Assembly: GCA_034670025.1 (NCBI GenBank)
Contig: JAXMOE010000006.1
Coordinates: 62,001-126,000, forward strand
Source of the DNA: PGYR01 sp034670025
Lineage (GTDB): Bacteria; Bacteroidota; Ignavibacteria; Kapaibacteriales; UBA2268
Reading direction: 5' to 3'
DNA: 64,000 bases
Positions 23,358 through 32,808 of this stretch are shown piece after piece. A program made the translations under genes and the position numbers. The first letter of the stretch is position 1; every line of letters begins with the position of its first letter. The notes under the pieces were generated by a model. That model was given only the letters and a program-made list of their open reading frames with translations, was not told the origin of the DNA and ran no database searches.

Positions 23358-26168
23358 ATGAAAAAATTAAATTTAATAATACTAAGTCTTATAGCTCCTG
23401 TTCTTCTATTGGGGCAAACTGGCTATGATGAGAATACACTATACGTAAAGTTTGATAATAGTGGTAAGCAATCGTCTTTACTCGGTGCGAGCAATAACGG
23501 CTATTTGTCGCTGCCATTAATTAATGATAAGCTGTTCAGCAATGTGGAGCTAACTCTGCGAGGGGACTCGCTTTTGAACGAGTTAAGAAGCGTAAGGAAA
23601 GTAACTTTCCCGGGCAAAGTAGATATAGCTAAGATTGCTAATAAGTTGAATCGCGATAAATCAATTGTCTATGCTGAGAGAATACCGAAAGCGGAATTGC
23701 TCATTGGTGAGTCCGATGACCCACAGCTCGGCAGTCAGTATCATTTGTATATAACACAAATAGCAGAAACATGGGCGAGTTTGACAGGTGATACGGTTAT
23801 GGTCAGTGTGGTTGACACTGGTAATGATTTTGAGCACGAGGACTTGAAAAATACTTATTGGACTAATCCTGGCGAAACGGGGTTGGACGACAATGGAAAT
23901 GAGAAATCGACTAATTTTATAGATGATGATGGCAATGGCTATGTTGATGATTGGAGGGGATGGGATTTTGGTTCGGAGAATGGAAAAGACAATGACCCAA
24001 CTTATGCTAACGACCACGGTGTGCACGTAACTGGCATAGTTGCTGCCGAAGTGAACAATGGCTTTGGTGTAGCAGGGGTTGCACCGAGAGCGAAAGTGCT
24101 AAGCATTAAGATAGGTGGAGACCAGAGCATAGACCGAGGGGTCTATAATCAATATGAGGGTTTGCTCTATGCTGCTGCTATGGGAAGCCGAGTGATAAAC
24201 TGTTCGTGGGGTTCGTCAGGATATTCTAAAACAGAGGAAGAAGTAGTTCAATTAGTAAACGAAATGGGTTCACTGATTGTAGCTGCCGCTGGCAACAATG
24301 GCGCTGATTTGCAATTCTATCCATCTGGGTATAGGGGAGTGCTTTCAGTAGCTTCCACGGCCGATGATGATAGGAAGTCTGGGTTTTCTAACTACCACAC
24401 TACCGTAAGTGTTTCGGCACCTGGGAGTAATGTATTGGCCACAATTCCGAACAATAGATATGATACAAAAAGTGGTACATCTATGGCGTCGCCTGTTACA
24501 GCAGGTGTTGCTGCCGTGCTTATGTCTGAGTTCCCAGAATACGATGCGGAGCAAATTAGGCATTTGATAATGGCAAACACGGACGATATTTCTGATTTGA
24601 ATATTAATTTTGACAATAAGATAGGCACAGGTAGAGTTAACTTAAGAAAAGCTTTGGAGAGGGTGAATTTCAAGTCCGTTGCATTGACGGAATATGATAT
24701 TACTAACTCAAATGGCTCAGAGGGAATATTACCAGAGGATAAGATAATATTTGATATTGATTTTAAGAATATACTGGGTGATTTGAACGATGTAGATGTA
24801 GTGATAGAAGATGATGAATTTTTTCCAGTTGTTATGAGCAATAGCTCTTTTAGTTATGATTTTATTGAAACTGGGGAAATGTTTGATATTAGTGGACTGG
24901 AAATGGAGATACCAGAAGATATACCAACTGATTACGAATATACTTTGACTTTAGATGTGTTCAGTGAGGCACAATTTGTCAATAGCTTATATATAACATT
25001 TAGCGTCAATCAGACTTATATTACTTTAAGAAGTGATGAGTTAGCTGTTACTCTGAATAGCAACGGTAACTTAGCTTTCAATGATTTTCCCAATAACCTG
25101 CAAGGTGAGGGGTTCAACTTTGGTGGTCGCAATATGATGTTCGAAGGTGGGTTTATGGTATCTCAAAGGATAGATGGTGACAGTATATACGTAGCTGATG
25201 GAATTAGAAACCAAAGCGGAAGAAAAGATAGGGATTGGTCAAGAAAAACTAGAATTACTGAATCAGATAATGGATTTACATTGTATTCAGAAGCTGAATA
25301 TACAGACAAGCCCGATGGGTTTAGTTCTGCCAGCCCCAATGCTCTTGGTATATCAGTAAATCAGAAAGCGTACATAGTGCCAGAGCATCCTAGTTCCCTA
25401 ATATTAGAATATGAGCTAACTAATGATAGCGACGTGGACTTGGATTCTATATATGCTGGTCTGTTCTTCGATTGGGATATTAGCGAAGGTGGTGCTAATG
25501 ACATTGTTTATTATAACGAGATAGATAAAATAGGAATAGCAGAAATAGCTAATGAGGAAATTAGTCCAAAGGTAGCAGTAAAGCTACACAGTGGACAAGT
25601 ACAGAACTACTATGCCTTTAACAACGATGGTGCTGGTAATTCGATTGCGGTGTATAATTCTTTTGATGATTTCTCGAAGGGAGCTGCTATGACTAATGGA
25701 ATTGGTAGAAAGATAAGTGTAGTGCGAGATGCCTCGATGTATAGCGGTGCTGGACCAATGTATATACCAAGTGGGAAGTCAGTGATTGTACAGATGAGTA
25801 TAAACGCTGGCGAAGATAAGGATGAGATAATAGAAACTGCTAACGAGATAGATAGAGATTTTGAAGACTTAACTGTTTTCACAAACGTAGAGAACGATGA
25901 TAATATTAGTATCGATGTGCTGTCGCCTAATCCTGTTTACTCTAATAATGAAGTGAGTGTGCTTCTGAATTGCAATTCGGAAACGCAAGTCGATTATGCA
26001 ATATATGACATGCGAGGAAAAGTAGTAAAGGAATTGGGAAGCGAAATGCTAAACAATGGCTACAGAATGATAAAATTTGACAGCGAGGGGCTGTCATCTG
26101 GGACTTATCATTTTGGAGTTATGTGTAGCGGGAAATTAGTCAGTATTCCCTTTGTCGTTGCTAATTGA
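23358..26168 (+). CDS. Subtilisin-like (S8) serine protease exported by T9SS
   Basis: The 936-residue protein has a signal peptide (MKKLNLIILSLIAPVLLLGQ), a propeptide-like region, and a subtilase domain with its complete triad: D153 in VVDTG, H220 in DHGVHVTG and S375 in GTSMASP. Beta-rich domains follow from about residue 430. The last 80 residues are a T9SS type A sorting domain (LSPNPVYSNNEVSVLLNCNS, then LSSGTYHFGVMC). It is therefore predicted to be a cell-surface or released peptidase. Its end overlaps the convergent unknown gene by 33 bases. It is divergent from batB with about 110 bases between start codons. Confidence 0.92.
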   Translation: MKKLNLIILSLIAPVLLLGQTGYDENTLYVKFDNSGKQSSLLGASNNGYLSLPLINDKLFSNVELTLRGDSLLNELRSVRKVTFPGKVDIAKIANKLNRDKSIVYAERIPKAELLIGESDDPQLGSQYHLYITQIAETWASLTGDTVMVSVVDTGNDFEHEDLKNTYWTNPGETGLDDNGNEKSTNFIDDDGNGYVDDWRGWDFGSENGKDNDPTYANDHGVHVTGIVAAEVNNGFGVAGVAPRAKVLSIKIGGDQSIDRGVYNQYEGLLYAAAMGSRVINCSWGSSGYSKTEEEVVQLVNEMGSLIVAAAGNNGADLQFYPSGYRGVLSVASTADDDRKSGFSNYHTTVSVSAPGSNVLATIPNNRYDTKSGTSMASPVTAGVAAVLMSEFPEYDAEQIRHLIMANTDDISDLNINFDNKIGTGRVNLRKALERVNFKSVALTEYDITNSNGSEGILPEDKIIFDIDFKNILGDLNDVDVVIEDDEFFPVVMSNSSFSYDFIETGEMFDISGLEMEIPEDIPTDYEYTLTLDVFSEAQFVNSLYITFSVNQTYITLRSDELAVTLNSNGNLAFNDFPNNLQGEGFNFGGRNMMFEGGFMVSQRIDGDSIYVADGIRNQSGRKDRDWSRKTRITESDNGFTLYSEAEYTDKPDGFSSASPNALGISVNQKAYIVPEHPSSLILEYELTNDSDVDLDSIYAGLFFDWDISEGGANDIVYYNEIDKIGIAEIANEEISPKVAVKLHSGQVQNYYAFNNDGAGNSIAVYNSFDDFSKGAAMTNGIGRKISVVRDASMYSGAGPMYIPSGKSVIVQMSINAGEDKDEIIETANEIDRDFEDLTVFTNVENDDNISIDVLSPNPVYSNNEVSVLLNCNSETQVDYAIYDMRGKVVKELGSEMLNNGYRMIKFDSEGLSSGTYHFGVMCSGKLVSIPFVVAN

Positions 26169-27101
26169 TAGTGCTTCTTTGGTCAGTTTGTCTATGAGGG
26201 ACTCCATTTTGTCCTTGCTATCACTGCTTAGTACACCCTCGGCAGTGTTCAAAATCCTTATTTTGCCATCTGTGAGTTTGGCTAATATTATTTTCATATT
26301 TGCAGAGTTCAGCTCTCTGTCCAATTGCCCATATAGGTAATACTGCACATCGAATTGGCTAAGCATTTTCAGCTCCGAAGCTGATGCAGGGGATGAGTTT
26401 TCTACCATATATATGTTGAACATTGCGTACATAGAGTCGCGAGTGGCTATGTCATATACGGCGAAGTTGTCGGCTGCTGTGGCTGATTTGTAGATTGTTT
26501 CTGAGGCGTAGTAAGATGTTACTGTTTCGTTACCAAATAGCTCCCAGTTAAACGGGATGTCGTTATTGTTCATAATGAATCCACCAATTACAAGCGGGCC
26601 AGCTGGCTTTACTTGAAACTCTTTGGGTTGATGATTGTATATAGTTGTGTCACCAATCACATTCATCGCGGCCCTTTGGAATGCCTTTACTAATGCTATA
26701 TCATAGACTTGTTTTCCATCTTTTATATGATGAATAGCAGCATATCCAAAACCTATTTTGTCTTTTCCTTCCTCATCTGTTAAGGTGATGTTTGCTCTTA
26801 GCATATTGTGTAGAACATCTATACTAGCGTAGCAAGTATATTGAGCATCCACAGACCGAGCCAAATCATCATAAGTGGCTGTGGAATCAGCATTGGCTAT
26901 TGTTTGCTTTCTGACTGAATCGGGTGTGGTGTGGTGGTTGGCAGTCATATCGAGTGCAAACTTTAGTGCAGAATAAATACGAGTAGGGGCAATAGAATCG
27001 GCTGCCGCACCTTGTTGTACAGAACCAACGAATATTGTTTCTGACATTAGAGTCAGTGGTAAAAATACAATTAATATTATGAGTGATTTCAGTTTGTTCA
27101 T
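26136..27101 (-). CDS. Secreted protein of unknown function
   Basis: The 321-residue product has a Sec signal peptide (MNKLKSLIILIVFLPLTLMS). I do not recognise the family with confidence. The C-terminal third, FDVQYYLYGQLDRELNSANM then IILAKLTDGKIRILNTAEG, resembles the strand pattern of CsgG/LpoB-like periplasmic domains that read as D..I.G.L......+.+...+G+I.... This is an impression only. It is the last gene of an operon and overlaps the PolX gene by 4 bases. Its tail overlaps the convergent protease gene by 33 bases. Confidence 0.6.
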   Translation of the reverse strand: MNKLKSLIILIVFLPLTLMSETIFVGSVQQGAAADSIAPTRIYSALKFALDMTANHHTTPDSVRKQTIANADSTATYDDLARSVDAQYTCYASIDVLHNMLRANITLTDEEGKDKIGFGYAAIHHIKDGKQVYDIALVKAFQRAAMNVIGDTTIYNHQPKEFQVKPAGPLVIGGFIMNNNDIPFNWELFGNETVTSYYASETIYKSATAADNFAVYDIATRDSMYAMFNIYMVENSSPASASELKMLSQFDVQYYLYGQLDRELNSANMKIILAKLTDGKIRILNTAEGVLSSDSKDKMESLIDKLTKEALSISNDKGNTD

Positions 27102-28795
27102 TTGCTCAATACTGTCATTTTGAATTTATTATAACTATATGTGTTGACTATATCGCTGTGAGTTAGCCAACCCTTTCTCGCCATTCTTATGCCATATTTT
27201 ACGTGTTTTAGTCCACGAATGTTATGAGCATCGGGGTTGATTGCTATTTTTACGCCCTTTTGCTTTGCATAGCCGAGTAATCTCCAGTCAATGTCTAATC
27301 TTCGAGGATTGGCGTTAATTTCTATTACTGTTTTGTACTCCGCAGCTGCGTCTATTACTGCTCTTTGGTCTATTTCGTAGCCCTTTCTTTGTAGTAATAT
27401 TCTGCCAGTTGGGTGGCCAAGTATGGTTGTGTAAGGGCTCATAACGGCTCTTATCACTCTGTCGGTCATTTCCTTTTTGCTCATAGTAAAATTAGAGTGT
27501 ACGGAAGCAACGACCAAGTCAAATTTTTCTAATATTTCTTCATCATAATCCAAGCTTCCATCGCTTAGAATATCGGACTCTATTCCTTTTAGTATTTTTA
27601 TGCCTAAGTCTTTTTCGTTTAGTTCGTCTATCTCTTTGTGCTGTGCTAATACTCGTTCGGGTGAAAGCCCATTGGCATAGACAGCGGTTTTGCTATGGTC
27701 AGTGATTGCGAAATAAGAGTAACCGAGTGCTTTTGCTTCCAATGCCATTTCTTCTATTGTGTTTAATCCATCGCTCCAATGTGAGTGGCAGTGGAGCATC
27801 CCCTTCATGTCCGATTCTTCGATTAATTTGGGTAGCTCATTGGTGTTGGCGAACTGAAGTGCTTGGGGTTCTTCGCGAGTTTCTGGCTCTACATATTGTA
27901 GTGCCATTTGTTTGTATAATTCTTCTTCGTTCGGAACTCTAAGCTTTTCGTCACCACTATATAAATAACTGTCTTTTACTTTGAAGGCATTTGACCTTAG
28001 GGAATCGAATGCCGACAAATAGCTATCGGAGCAGCTAAGGTCGTGAGCAATAAGTCCAAAGTTATCTTTGTCAGCTAAGTGCAGTATGACTGGTAAATTT
28101 TTATGACCATAGGTGAATGTGATTTTGTTGTCAGCTAACCCTGCTGAGTATTCTTTGTTTATTGCTTCCAAGAGCTTATCTGTGTCGTTTGGAATAACTA
28201 CAAAGTCCAATTGTTCTATCACTTCTAACCAACGACGTAGCTCCCCAGCATAGCTTGCTTTCTGTACGGCTCCGCTTTCTTTAATTAGTTCTAATATATC
28301 TTCTGCTGCTTTGTAAACAGTGTCTAATCTGTATTTGCCTTCATAGCCAGAAGATTCTTCTATTGAGTTCAATATCTGCTGTACTGACTTAGTACCAAAC
28401 CCTTTAAGCTTTTCTAATTCGCCACTTTCAGCCATTTGTTTTAGAGTTGCAACAGAATCTACGCCGTGTTGCTCTACTAATTTTCTTGCTTTTTTGGGGC
28501 CAACACCTTTTATCTTACTAAGTGCAACCATTTCGGCAGGAATTTCTTTGAGTAAGTTTTGGTGATATTGCATAGTCCCGTTTTGTACATAATCGGTTAG
28601 CTTTTCTTGTAGCGCTTTTCCTATGCCGTCTATTTCGCGGAGTGTGCCTTCCTTTACGTGACGTTCTATGTCAATTCTTTCGTCGGATATTAGGTTTGCA
28701 GCATTAGTGTATGCACGAGTTTTGAAGTGGTTTTCGCCTTTTAGTTCCAATAGTTCAGCGACTTCTTTCAATATTCTTGTTATTTCGTTTCTCAT
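27098..28795 (-). CDS. PolX-family protein with PHP domain and degenerate polymerase site
   Basis: The family joins a polymerase-beta fold to a C-terminal PHP phosphoesterase and acts in DNA repair. This 565-residue protein has the N-terminal helix-hairpin-helix region (IDGIGKALQEKL, IKGVGPKKARKLV). The nucleotidyl-transfer motif GSLRRG...DIDIL is here GELRRWLEVIEQLDFVV, so the first catalytic aspartate is Gln and the polymerase is probably inactive. The PHP domain looks intact: HCHSHWSDG, ITDHS, KGIESDIL, VASVHSN, LGHPTGR and NPDAH. A nuclease or phosphatase role is therefore likelier than synthesis. It overlaps its neighbours on both sides by 4 bases. Confidence 0.88.
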   Translation of the reverse strand: MRNEITRILKEVAELLELKGENHFKTRAYTNAANLISDERIDIERHVKEGTLREIDGIGKALQEKLTDYVQNGTMQYHQNLLKEIPAEMVALSKIKGVGPKKARKLVEQHGVDSVATLKQMAESGELEKLKGFGTKSVQQILNSIEESSGYEGKYRLDTVYKAAEDILELIKESGAVQKASYAGELRRWLEVIEQLDFVVIPNDTDKLLEAINKEYSAGLADNKITFTYGHKNLPVILHLADKDNFGLIAHDLSCSDSYLSAFDSLRSNAFKVKDSYLYSGDEKLRVPNEEELYKQMALQYVEPETREEPQALQFANTNELPKLIEESDMKGMLHCHSHWSDGLNTIEEMALEAKALGYSYFAITDHSKTAVYANGLSPERVLAQHKEIDELNEKDLGIKILKGIESDILSDGSLDYDEEILEKFDLVVASVHSNFTMSKKEMTDRVIRAVMSPYTTILGHPTGRILLQRKGYEIDQRAVIDAAAEYKTVIEINANPRRLDIDWRLLGYAKQKGVKIAINPDAHNIRGLKHVKYGIRMARKGWLTHSDIVNTYSYNKFKMTVLSK

Positions 28796-29169
28796 TTCGG
28801 GTTGTTTTGTTTTTTTAGATTTATTCTACATTGTCTGATGTTCTTGTAGTGAGTGACAATTAGTACCAAAGAGCCAAGATGAAGTAGATAGACCATAAGG
28901 TGATGGTGGTGAAACAACACACCCATTATAAACAAGCCCCAACCAACAGCGAATGCTGCTTTTACTTTTGGGTCTTTGGTCTTTCGGGCTGACAGGACTG
29001 CTGCTACCAGAGCAACGCCAGCAAATATATAATCTATTATAGGCATTTCGTGTTCTACCAAGTAGAGCGTATCTGCTGATAGAGTGAAGATTATGGGTAT
29101 AGCGAGACAATGTATTAAACAAAGTACGGATGCTATAATTCCTATTTTATCGCTTGAAGTTGATTCCAA
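28792..29169 (-). CDS. MerC-domain membrane protein
   Basis: The 125-residue protein has four hydrophobic helices: near residues 8-30 (IGIIASVLCLIHCLAIPIIF), 44-60, 70-88 and 92-108. It carries the CLIHCLAIP motif with the Cys pair that binds mercury in MerC. A run of four histidines (LFHHHHLM) sits at the third loop. MerC proteins carry Hg(II) inward, but in Bacteroidota single-gene members outside mer operons are common and their true substrate is unknown. It is the first gene of the operon with the PolX-like protein. Confidence 0.8.
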   Translation of the reverse strand: MESTSSDKIGIIASVLCLIHCLAIPIIFTLSADTLYLVEHEMPIIDYIFAGVALVAAVLSARKTKDPKVKAAFAVGWGLFIMGVLFHHHHLMVYLLHLGSLVLIVTHYKNIRQCRINLKKQNNPK

Positions 29170-29483
29170 ATTAACTCAGTTATTTCTGTGTTTATGAAGT
29201 GTTACAAAAACGAAATTACGATATTTATGTTTTAATCTCCTGCTATTCTGTAACAAAATGTGTGAATCGTTGTTTATGTAGTATCGAAGAAAAATTTTTA
29301 ATTTAGATTGTTTTTATTAAATTCTAATCAATTATAGATTGAAAAACCAAAAAACCACCTAAAGGAGTGCTTACTGAACTATTATCTACTAATTACTTAA
29401 TACATTTATAGAACAACTTTACTATCGTGATACATAAGTACCGGGCGTGTGAATTAGTTGTTGCATTTACAAATACAAAAGTG
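29170..29483. other. Intergenic region between divergent MerC and TetR genes
   Basis: About 310 AT-rich bases between divergent starts. I see no gene, no hairpin terminator and no clear TAnnTTTG box on either strand. The TetR frame stays open upstream to a GTG at 29427, so part of it may be coding. Confidence 0.5.
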
Positions 29484-30062
29484 ATGAGTGGATTTATGGG
29501 GAAGACTAAAGACAAAATCTATTATGCAGCGAAGGAACTAATCTGGAAGAATGGCATTAACAGCACCAATGTTGCTGATATATGCAAGGAAGCTGGTGTT
29601 AGTAAAATGACTTTCTACAGAAAGTATGAGAACAAATTTGAGCTTTTGCAAGGCATTATTGAACACAATTACGAAGAATTCAACCAACAATTTATAGAGA
29701 TATTCCAAAAAGAGATTCCATTCAATGAAAAAATAATGGATTTGATATTTGCTCAATCAGAGCTGTTGAAAGGCATAAGCAAGAACTATATTGTGGATAT
29801 AATGAAACAGGAGAATGCAGAACTAAAAGCATTCATCCAAAAAACAAATAAGAAGCACAATGATCTGGTTATGCAGCACATTGTCCGCGAACAAAGAAAG
29901 GGAAATATTAGGGGAGATGTAAGTATTGATTTTTTGAATTTTTTCAGAAATCACATATCTACACTAATGTTCAACGAGGAATTGCAAAAAATATATCCAT
30001 CATCGGAAGAGTTGCTAATTCAATTAACAAAAATGTTCTACTTCGGTGCAGTAAAAAGGTAA
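29484..30062 (+). CDS. TetR-family transcriptional regulator
   Basis: The 192-residue protein has the TetR helix-turn-helix at its N-terminus: NGINSTNVADICKEAGVSKM then TFYRKYENKFELL. This is followed by a helical ligand domain with no family-specific motif. Such proteins usually repress a nearby gene, often a transporter, but the divergent neighbour is the MerC operon and no efflux pump is close. The reading frame opens further upstream at a GTG (29427). I chose the ATG at 29484, and ATG 29496 is equally possible. Confidence 0.82.
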   Translation: MSGFMGKTKDKIYYAAKELIWKNGINSTNVADICKEAGVSKMTFYRKYENKFELLQGIIEHNYEEFNQQFIEIFQKEIPFNEKIMDLIFAQSELLKGISKNYIVDIMKQENAELKAFIQKTNKKHNDLVMQHIVREQRKGNIRGDVSIDFLNFFRNHISTLMFNEELQKIYPSSEELLIQLTKMFYFGAVKR

Positions 30063-30069
30063 CTATTGA

Positions 30070-30420
30070 TTAATTTAAACTGTTTTTTACTTTCTTAGTC
30101 AGCGAGTTAAACACCAATTCATAAGAATGATCTATTAGTTCCTGCAGCACACCGTCTTCTAATTCTTCTATATATATAGTGTTCCAGTGCTTTTTACTCA
30201 TGTGGTAACCAGGGATGATAATGTCTGGATGCTGCTCCCTTAGCTCTGTCGCTCTTTCTGGTTCGCACTTTAGGTTCACCCGAGTCGGCACCGATTCCAT
30301 ATTAGTTAGAGCAAATATCTTACCATCAACTTTGAAAGCGAGTGTAGTTTCGTCGAATGGTGTGTCTTCTGTTGCGTGTGGCTTACCGAGGCAATATTCT
30401 CTGAGTGATTGTATGTTCAT
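30070..30420 (-). CDS. MmcQ/YjbR-family DNA-binding-like protein
   Basis: The 116-residue protein matches the YjbR fold: an opening helix (MNIQSLREYCLGKPHATEDT), the strand pair TLAFKVDGKIFALTNM, and the closing NLKCEPERATELREQHP and PGYHMSKKHWNTIYIEE segments. Family members resemble the CyaY-like fold, and some bind DNA or double as immunity-type accessory proteins. No firm function is known. It follows the phosphoesterase gene by 4 bases and is probably co-transcribed with it. Confidence 0.85.
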   Translation of the reverse strand: MNIQSLREYCLGKPHATEDTPFDETTLAFKVDGKIFALTNMESVPTRVNLKCEPERATELREQHPDIIIPGYHMSKKHWNTIYIEELEDGVLQELIDHSYELVFNSLTKKVKNSLN

Positions 30421-30424
30421 ATCC

Positions 30425-31096
30425 CTACATATCCAAATCTGGTTGTTTGTATAATTTCATTTCGTTCAGCTCCAATGCAATCAGCACGCCGTGTTTTGGC
30501 TTTATTTTTGAGTAAACACAACCACCGTCCAAGTAAATAATATCTTCTTTGAGTGAGCGATTAATTCGTTTGAATTTTTTCGGTGTGTGCCCTACAATCA
30601 ATCGCTTGCCATTAGTTTTGCTTTTGTCTATGTGTTTGTTCCTGACCCAGAGCATGGATTTTCGGTCTTCCAGAGGGTTTTCTAAATTGAAATTTAGCCC
30701 ACCGTGTACTAATATAAAATCATCCAGTTCAATGTAATGCTTTAGCGATTTGAAAAACTTGATATACTTTTTTTTGAACTCACTTGCCCTTCTGGCATTG
30801 AAACTACGCAAGGTTTCCGAACCTCCATTCCACAGCCATTTGTAGTGGAGCTTATCCGATTTTAATGAGCTGAGTAACATTGCTTCATGGTTGCCCTTTA
30901 GGCATTGGACATTATACCCATTCTTTTTCATTTTGATTATGTATTTCACTACATTTTTTGAATCGGGCCCTTTACCAGTACAATCACCGAGGAAATAAAT
31001 GGTATCGTCAGTTGTGGGCATTAGCTGTTGCTCTATTAGTGCGACTAATGTGTTGTAGCAACCGTGCACGTCACCTATTACAAATCTGCGAGACAT
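30425..31096 (-). CDS. Calcineurin-like metallophosphoesterase
   Basis: The 223-residue protein has the dimetal phosphoesterase signatures of bacterial PPP-type phosphatases: GDVHGCYNTL near residue 8, FLGDCTGKGPDSKNV near 35, LKGNHEAM near 67 and HGG near 127. The metal ligands are present, but the usual GDxxDRG is GDCTGKG, so the catalytic arginine is lysine and its aspartate partner glycine. Related proteins from Bacteroidota may share this form. It is likely a cytosolic protein phosphatase or dinucleotide-phosphate hydrolase, and the substrate is not clear. Confidence 0.85.
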   Translation of the reverse strand: MSRRFVIGDVHGCYNTLVALIEQQLMPTTDDTIYFLGDCTGKGPDSKNVVKYIIKMKKNGYNVQCLKGNHEAMLLSSLKSDKLHYKWLWNGGSETLRSFNARRASEFKKKYIKFFKSLKHYIELDDFILVHGGLNFNLENPLEDRKSMLWVRNKHIDKSKTNGKRLIVGHTPKKFKRINRSLKEDIIYLDGGCVYSKIKPKHGVLIALELNEMKLYKQPDLDM

Positions 31097-31236
31097 AAGT
31101 AAAACCTATGAAAATGAGTGTTAGAATGAACTACAAAATATGCTAAAAATTATATAATAACAACTGATTTACAATTTTCTATTACATATAGTGTTATATG
31201 TGTTAATAAATGTGAAAAAAATTAGTTAATATTTCT

Positions 31237-31244
31237 TAGTTTTG
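31237..31244 (+). promoter_or_regulatory. Bacteroidota-type -7 promoter box of gatB
   Basis: TAGTTTTG matches TAnnTTTG and lies 30 bases before the gatB ATG. No TTG at -33 is visible. Confidence 0.45.
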
Positions 31245-31273
31245 TAGGATTTGAAATTTAAACAATTGCGTAT

Positions 31274-32734
31274 ATGAACAAAGAGAGTTACGAAAAGTAC
31301 GAACCGGTAATAGGATTAGAAATTCACGCACAGTTATTAACTGAATCAAAGGCGTTTTGTTCTAGCTCTAGCAGGTTTGGTTCGTCGCCAAATACTAACA
31401 CAGACCCAGTTACTTTAGCTCATCCTGGCACTTTGCCTGTGTTGAACAAAAAAGTAGTTGACTATGCCATTATGATGGGGTTAGCTACTAATAGTAGTAT
31501 TAGGGAATGGAATCTCTTTGCTCGCAAGAATTATTTCTATCAAGATTTGCCCAAAGGTTACCAAATATCACAACACGATACTCCAATTTGTTACGATGGC
31601 TACCTTGATATAGAGTTAGAAGGCGAAGCAACTAAGAAGATTGGAATTACTCGTATCCACATGGAGGAAGATTCTGGTAAATCAATCCACGATTTGGATA
31701 TTGATACTTTAGTTGATTTTAACCGTGCAGGAGTGGCACTAATCGAGATAGTGAGCGAGCCAGACCTTAGGAGTTCTGCTGAGGCGTATTCGTATTTGAC
31801 TCAGTTAAAACAGATATTGGTTTACTTAGGTATCAATACTGGTAATATGGAAGAAGGTGCTCTTAGGGTAGATGCGAATGTGTCGGTTATGCCCAAAGGT
31901 AGTGATACGTTTGGTACTCGTACGGAAGTGAAAAACTTAAATAGCTTTAGAAATGTAGAAAAAGCTATTGACTATGAAATAAAAAGACAGATAGAAGTAA
32001 TAGAGTCAGGTGGCGAAGTAAGACAAGTTACTATGCAATGGGACGGAAACGAGAACAAAACGAAAGAAATGAGAACTAAGGAAATGTCTCACGATTATCG
32101 TTACTTCCCCGAACCAGACTTGCCGCCATTGGTTGTGAAAGAAGATTGGGTAGAAAAAGTAAGGGCTATGATGCCTGAGCTACCTATGGCACGAAAGAAC
32201 AGAATGATAGAGCAATATGAACTGCCGAACTACGACGCAGGTGTATTGGTAGCAGAAAAAGAGATTGCTGACTATTATGAAGCTGCTGCGGGTGAGTTGG
32301 GAACTAAGGATGCTAATAGTTACAAGTTAGTTAGCAATTGGGTTATGACAGAGATAATGCGTATCTTACAAGACCCTGATTTGAGTGTGACTGATTTGAA
32401 AGTTATGCCTAATCATATTGCAGAAATAGTAGATCTTATTTCTTCGGGTACTTTATCGAACAAGATTGCGAAAGATATATTTGAAGAAGTAGAGCAAGGC
32501 AGATCACCAAAGGAAATAGTAGAAGAAAAGGGGCTAAAACAAGTTTCCGATACTTCACTTATTGAAAATCTGGTGAAAGAAGCAATAGAAAACAATCCCG
32601 AAACGGTTGAAAGATTCAAATCGGGTAATGCTAAAGTGAAAGGATTTTTTGTTGGTCAAGTGATGAAAGGCACTAAGGGGAAAGCAAACCCACAGTTGGT
32701 GTCGGATTTGGTTGACAAACACTTAGAAGGTTAA
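31274..32734 (+). CDS. gatB: Aspartyl/glutamyl-tRNA amidotransferase subunit B
   Basis: GatB binds the mischarged Glu-tRNA(Gln) or Asp-tRNA(Asn) and phosphorylates it for amidation by GatA. The 486 residues have the full family layout: VIGLEIHAQLLTESKAF at the N-terminus, HPGTLPVLNKKVVDYAIMMG, YFYQDLPKGYQISQ, HMEEDSGKSIHD, and the C-terminal YqeY-like tail domain ending VKGFFVGQVMKGTKGKANP. The cysteines that bind zinc in many GatB proteins are missing: the segment reads FCSSSSRFGSSPNTNTDPVT. No gatA or gatC is nearby. A promoter box lies 30 bases upstream. Confidence 0.97.
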   Translation: MNKESYEKYEPVIGLEIHAQLLTESKAFCSSSSRFGSSPNTNTDPVTLAHPGTLPVLNKKVVDYAIMMGLATNSSIREWNLFARKNYFYQDLPKGYQISQHDTPICYDGYLDIELEGEATKKIGITRIHMEEDSGKSIHDLDIDTLVDFNRAGVALIEIVSEPDLRSSAEAYSYLTQLKQILVYLGINTGNMEEGALRVDANVSVMPKGSDTFGTRTEVKNLNSFRNVEKAIDYEIKRQIEVIESGGEVRQVTMQWDGNENKTKEMRTKEMSHDYRYFPEPDLPPLVVKEDWVEKVRAMMPELPMARKNRMIEQYELPNYDAGVLVAEKEIADYYEAAAGELGTKDANSYKLVSNWVMTEIMRILQDPDLSVTDLKVMPNHIAEIVDLISSGTLSNKIAKDIFEEVEQGRSPKEIVEEKGLKQVSDTSLIENLVKEAIENNPETVERFKSGNAKVKGFFVGQVMKGTKGKANPQLVSDLVDKHLEG

Positions 32735-32808
32735 TTTATTACTAATAGACCAAACTATATTAAATAAGAATATAAAATACACAGAAAAATTAAAATTTGG
32801 AGTTAGTT

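Noticed and set aside
24392..24841. 149-residue minus-strand frame inside the subtilase gene
   Set aside because: It lies wholly antisense to the catalytic domain of an intact protease.
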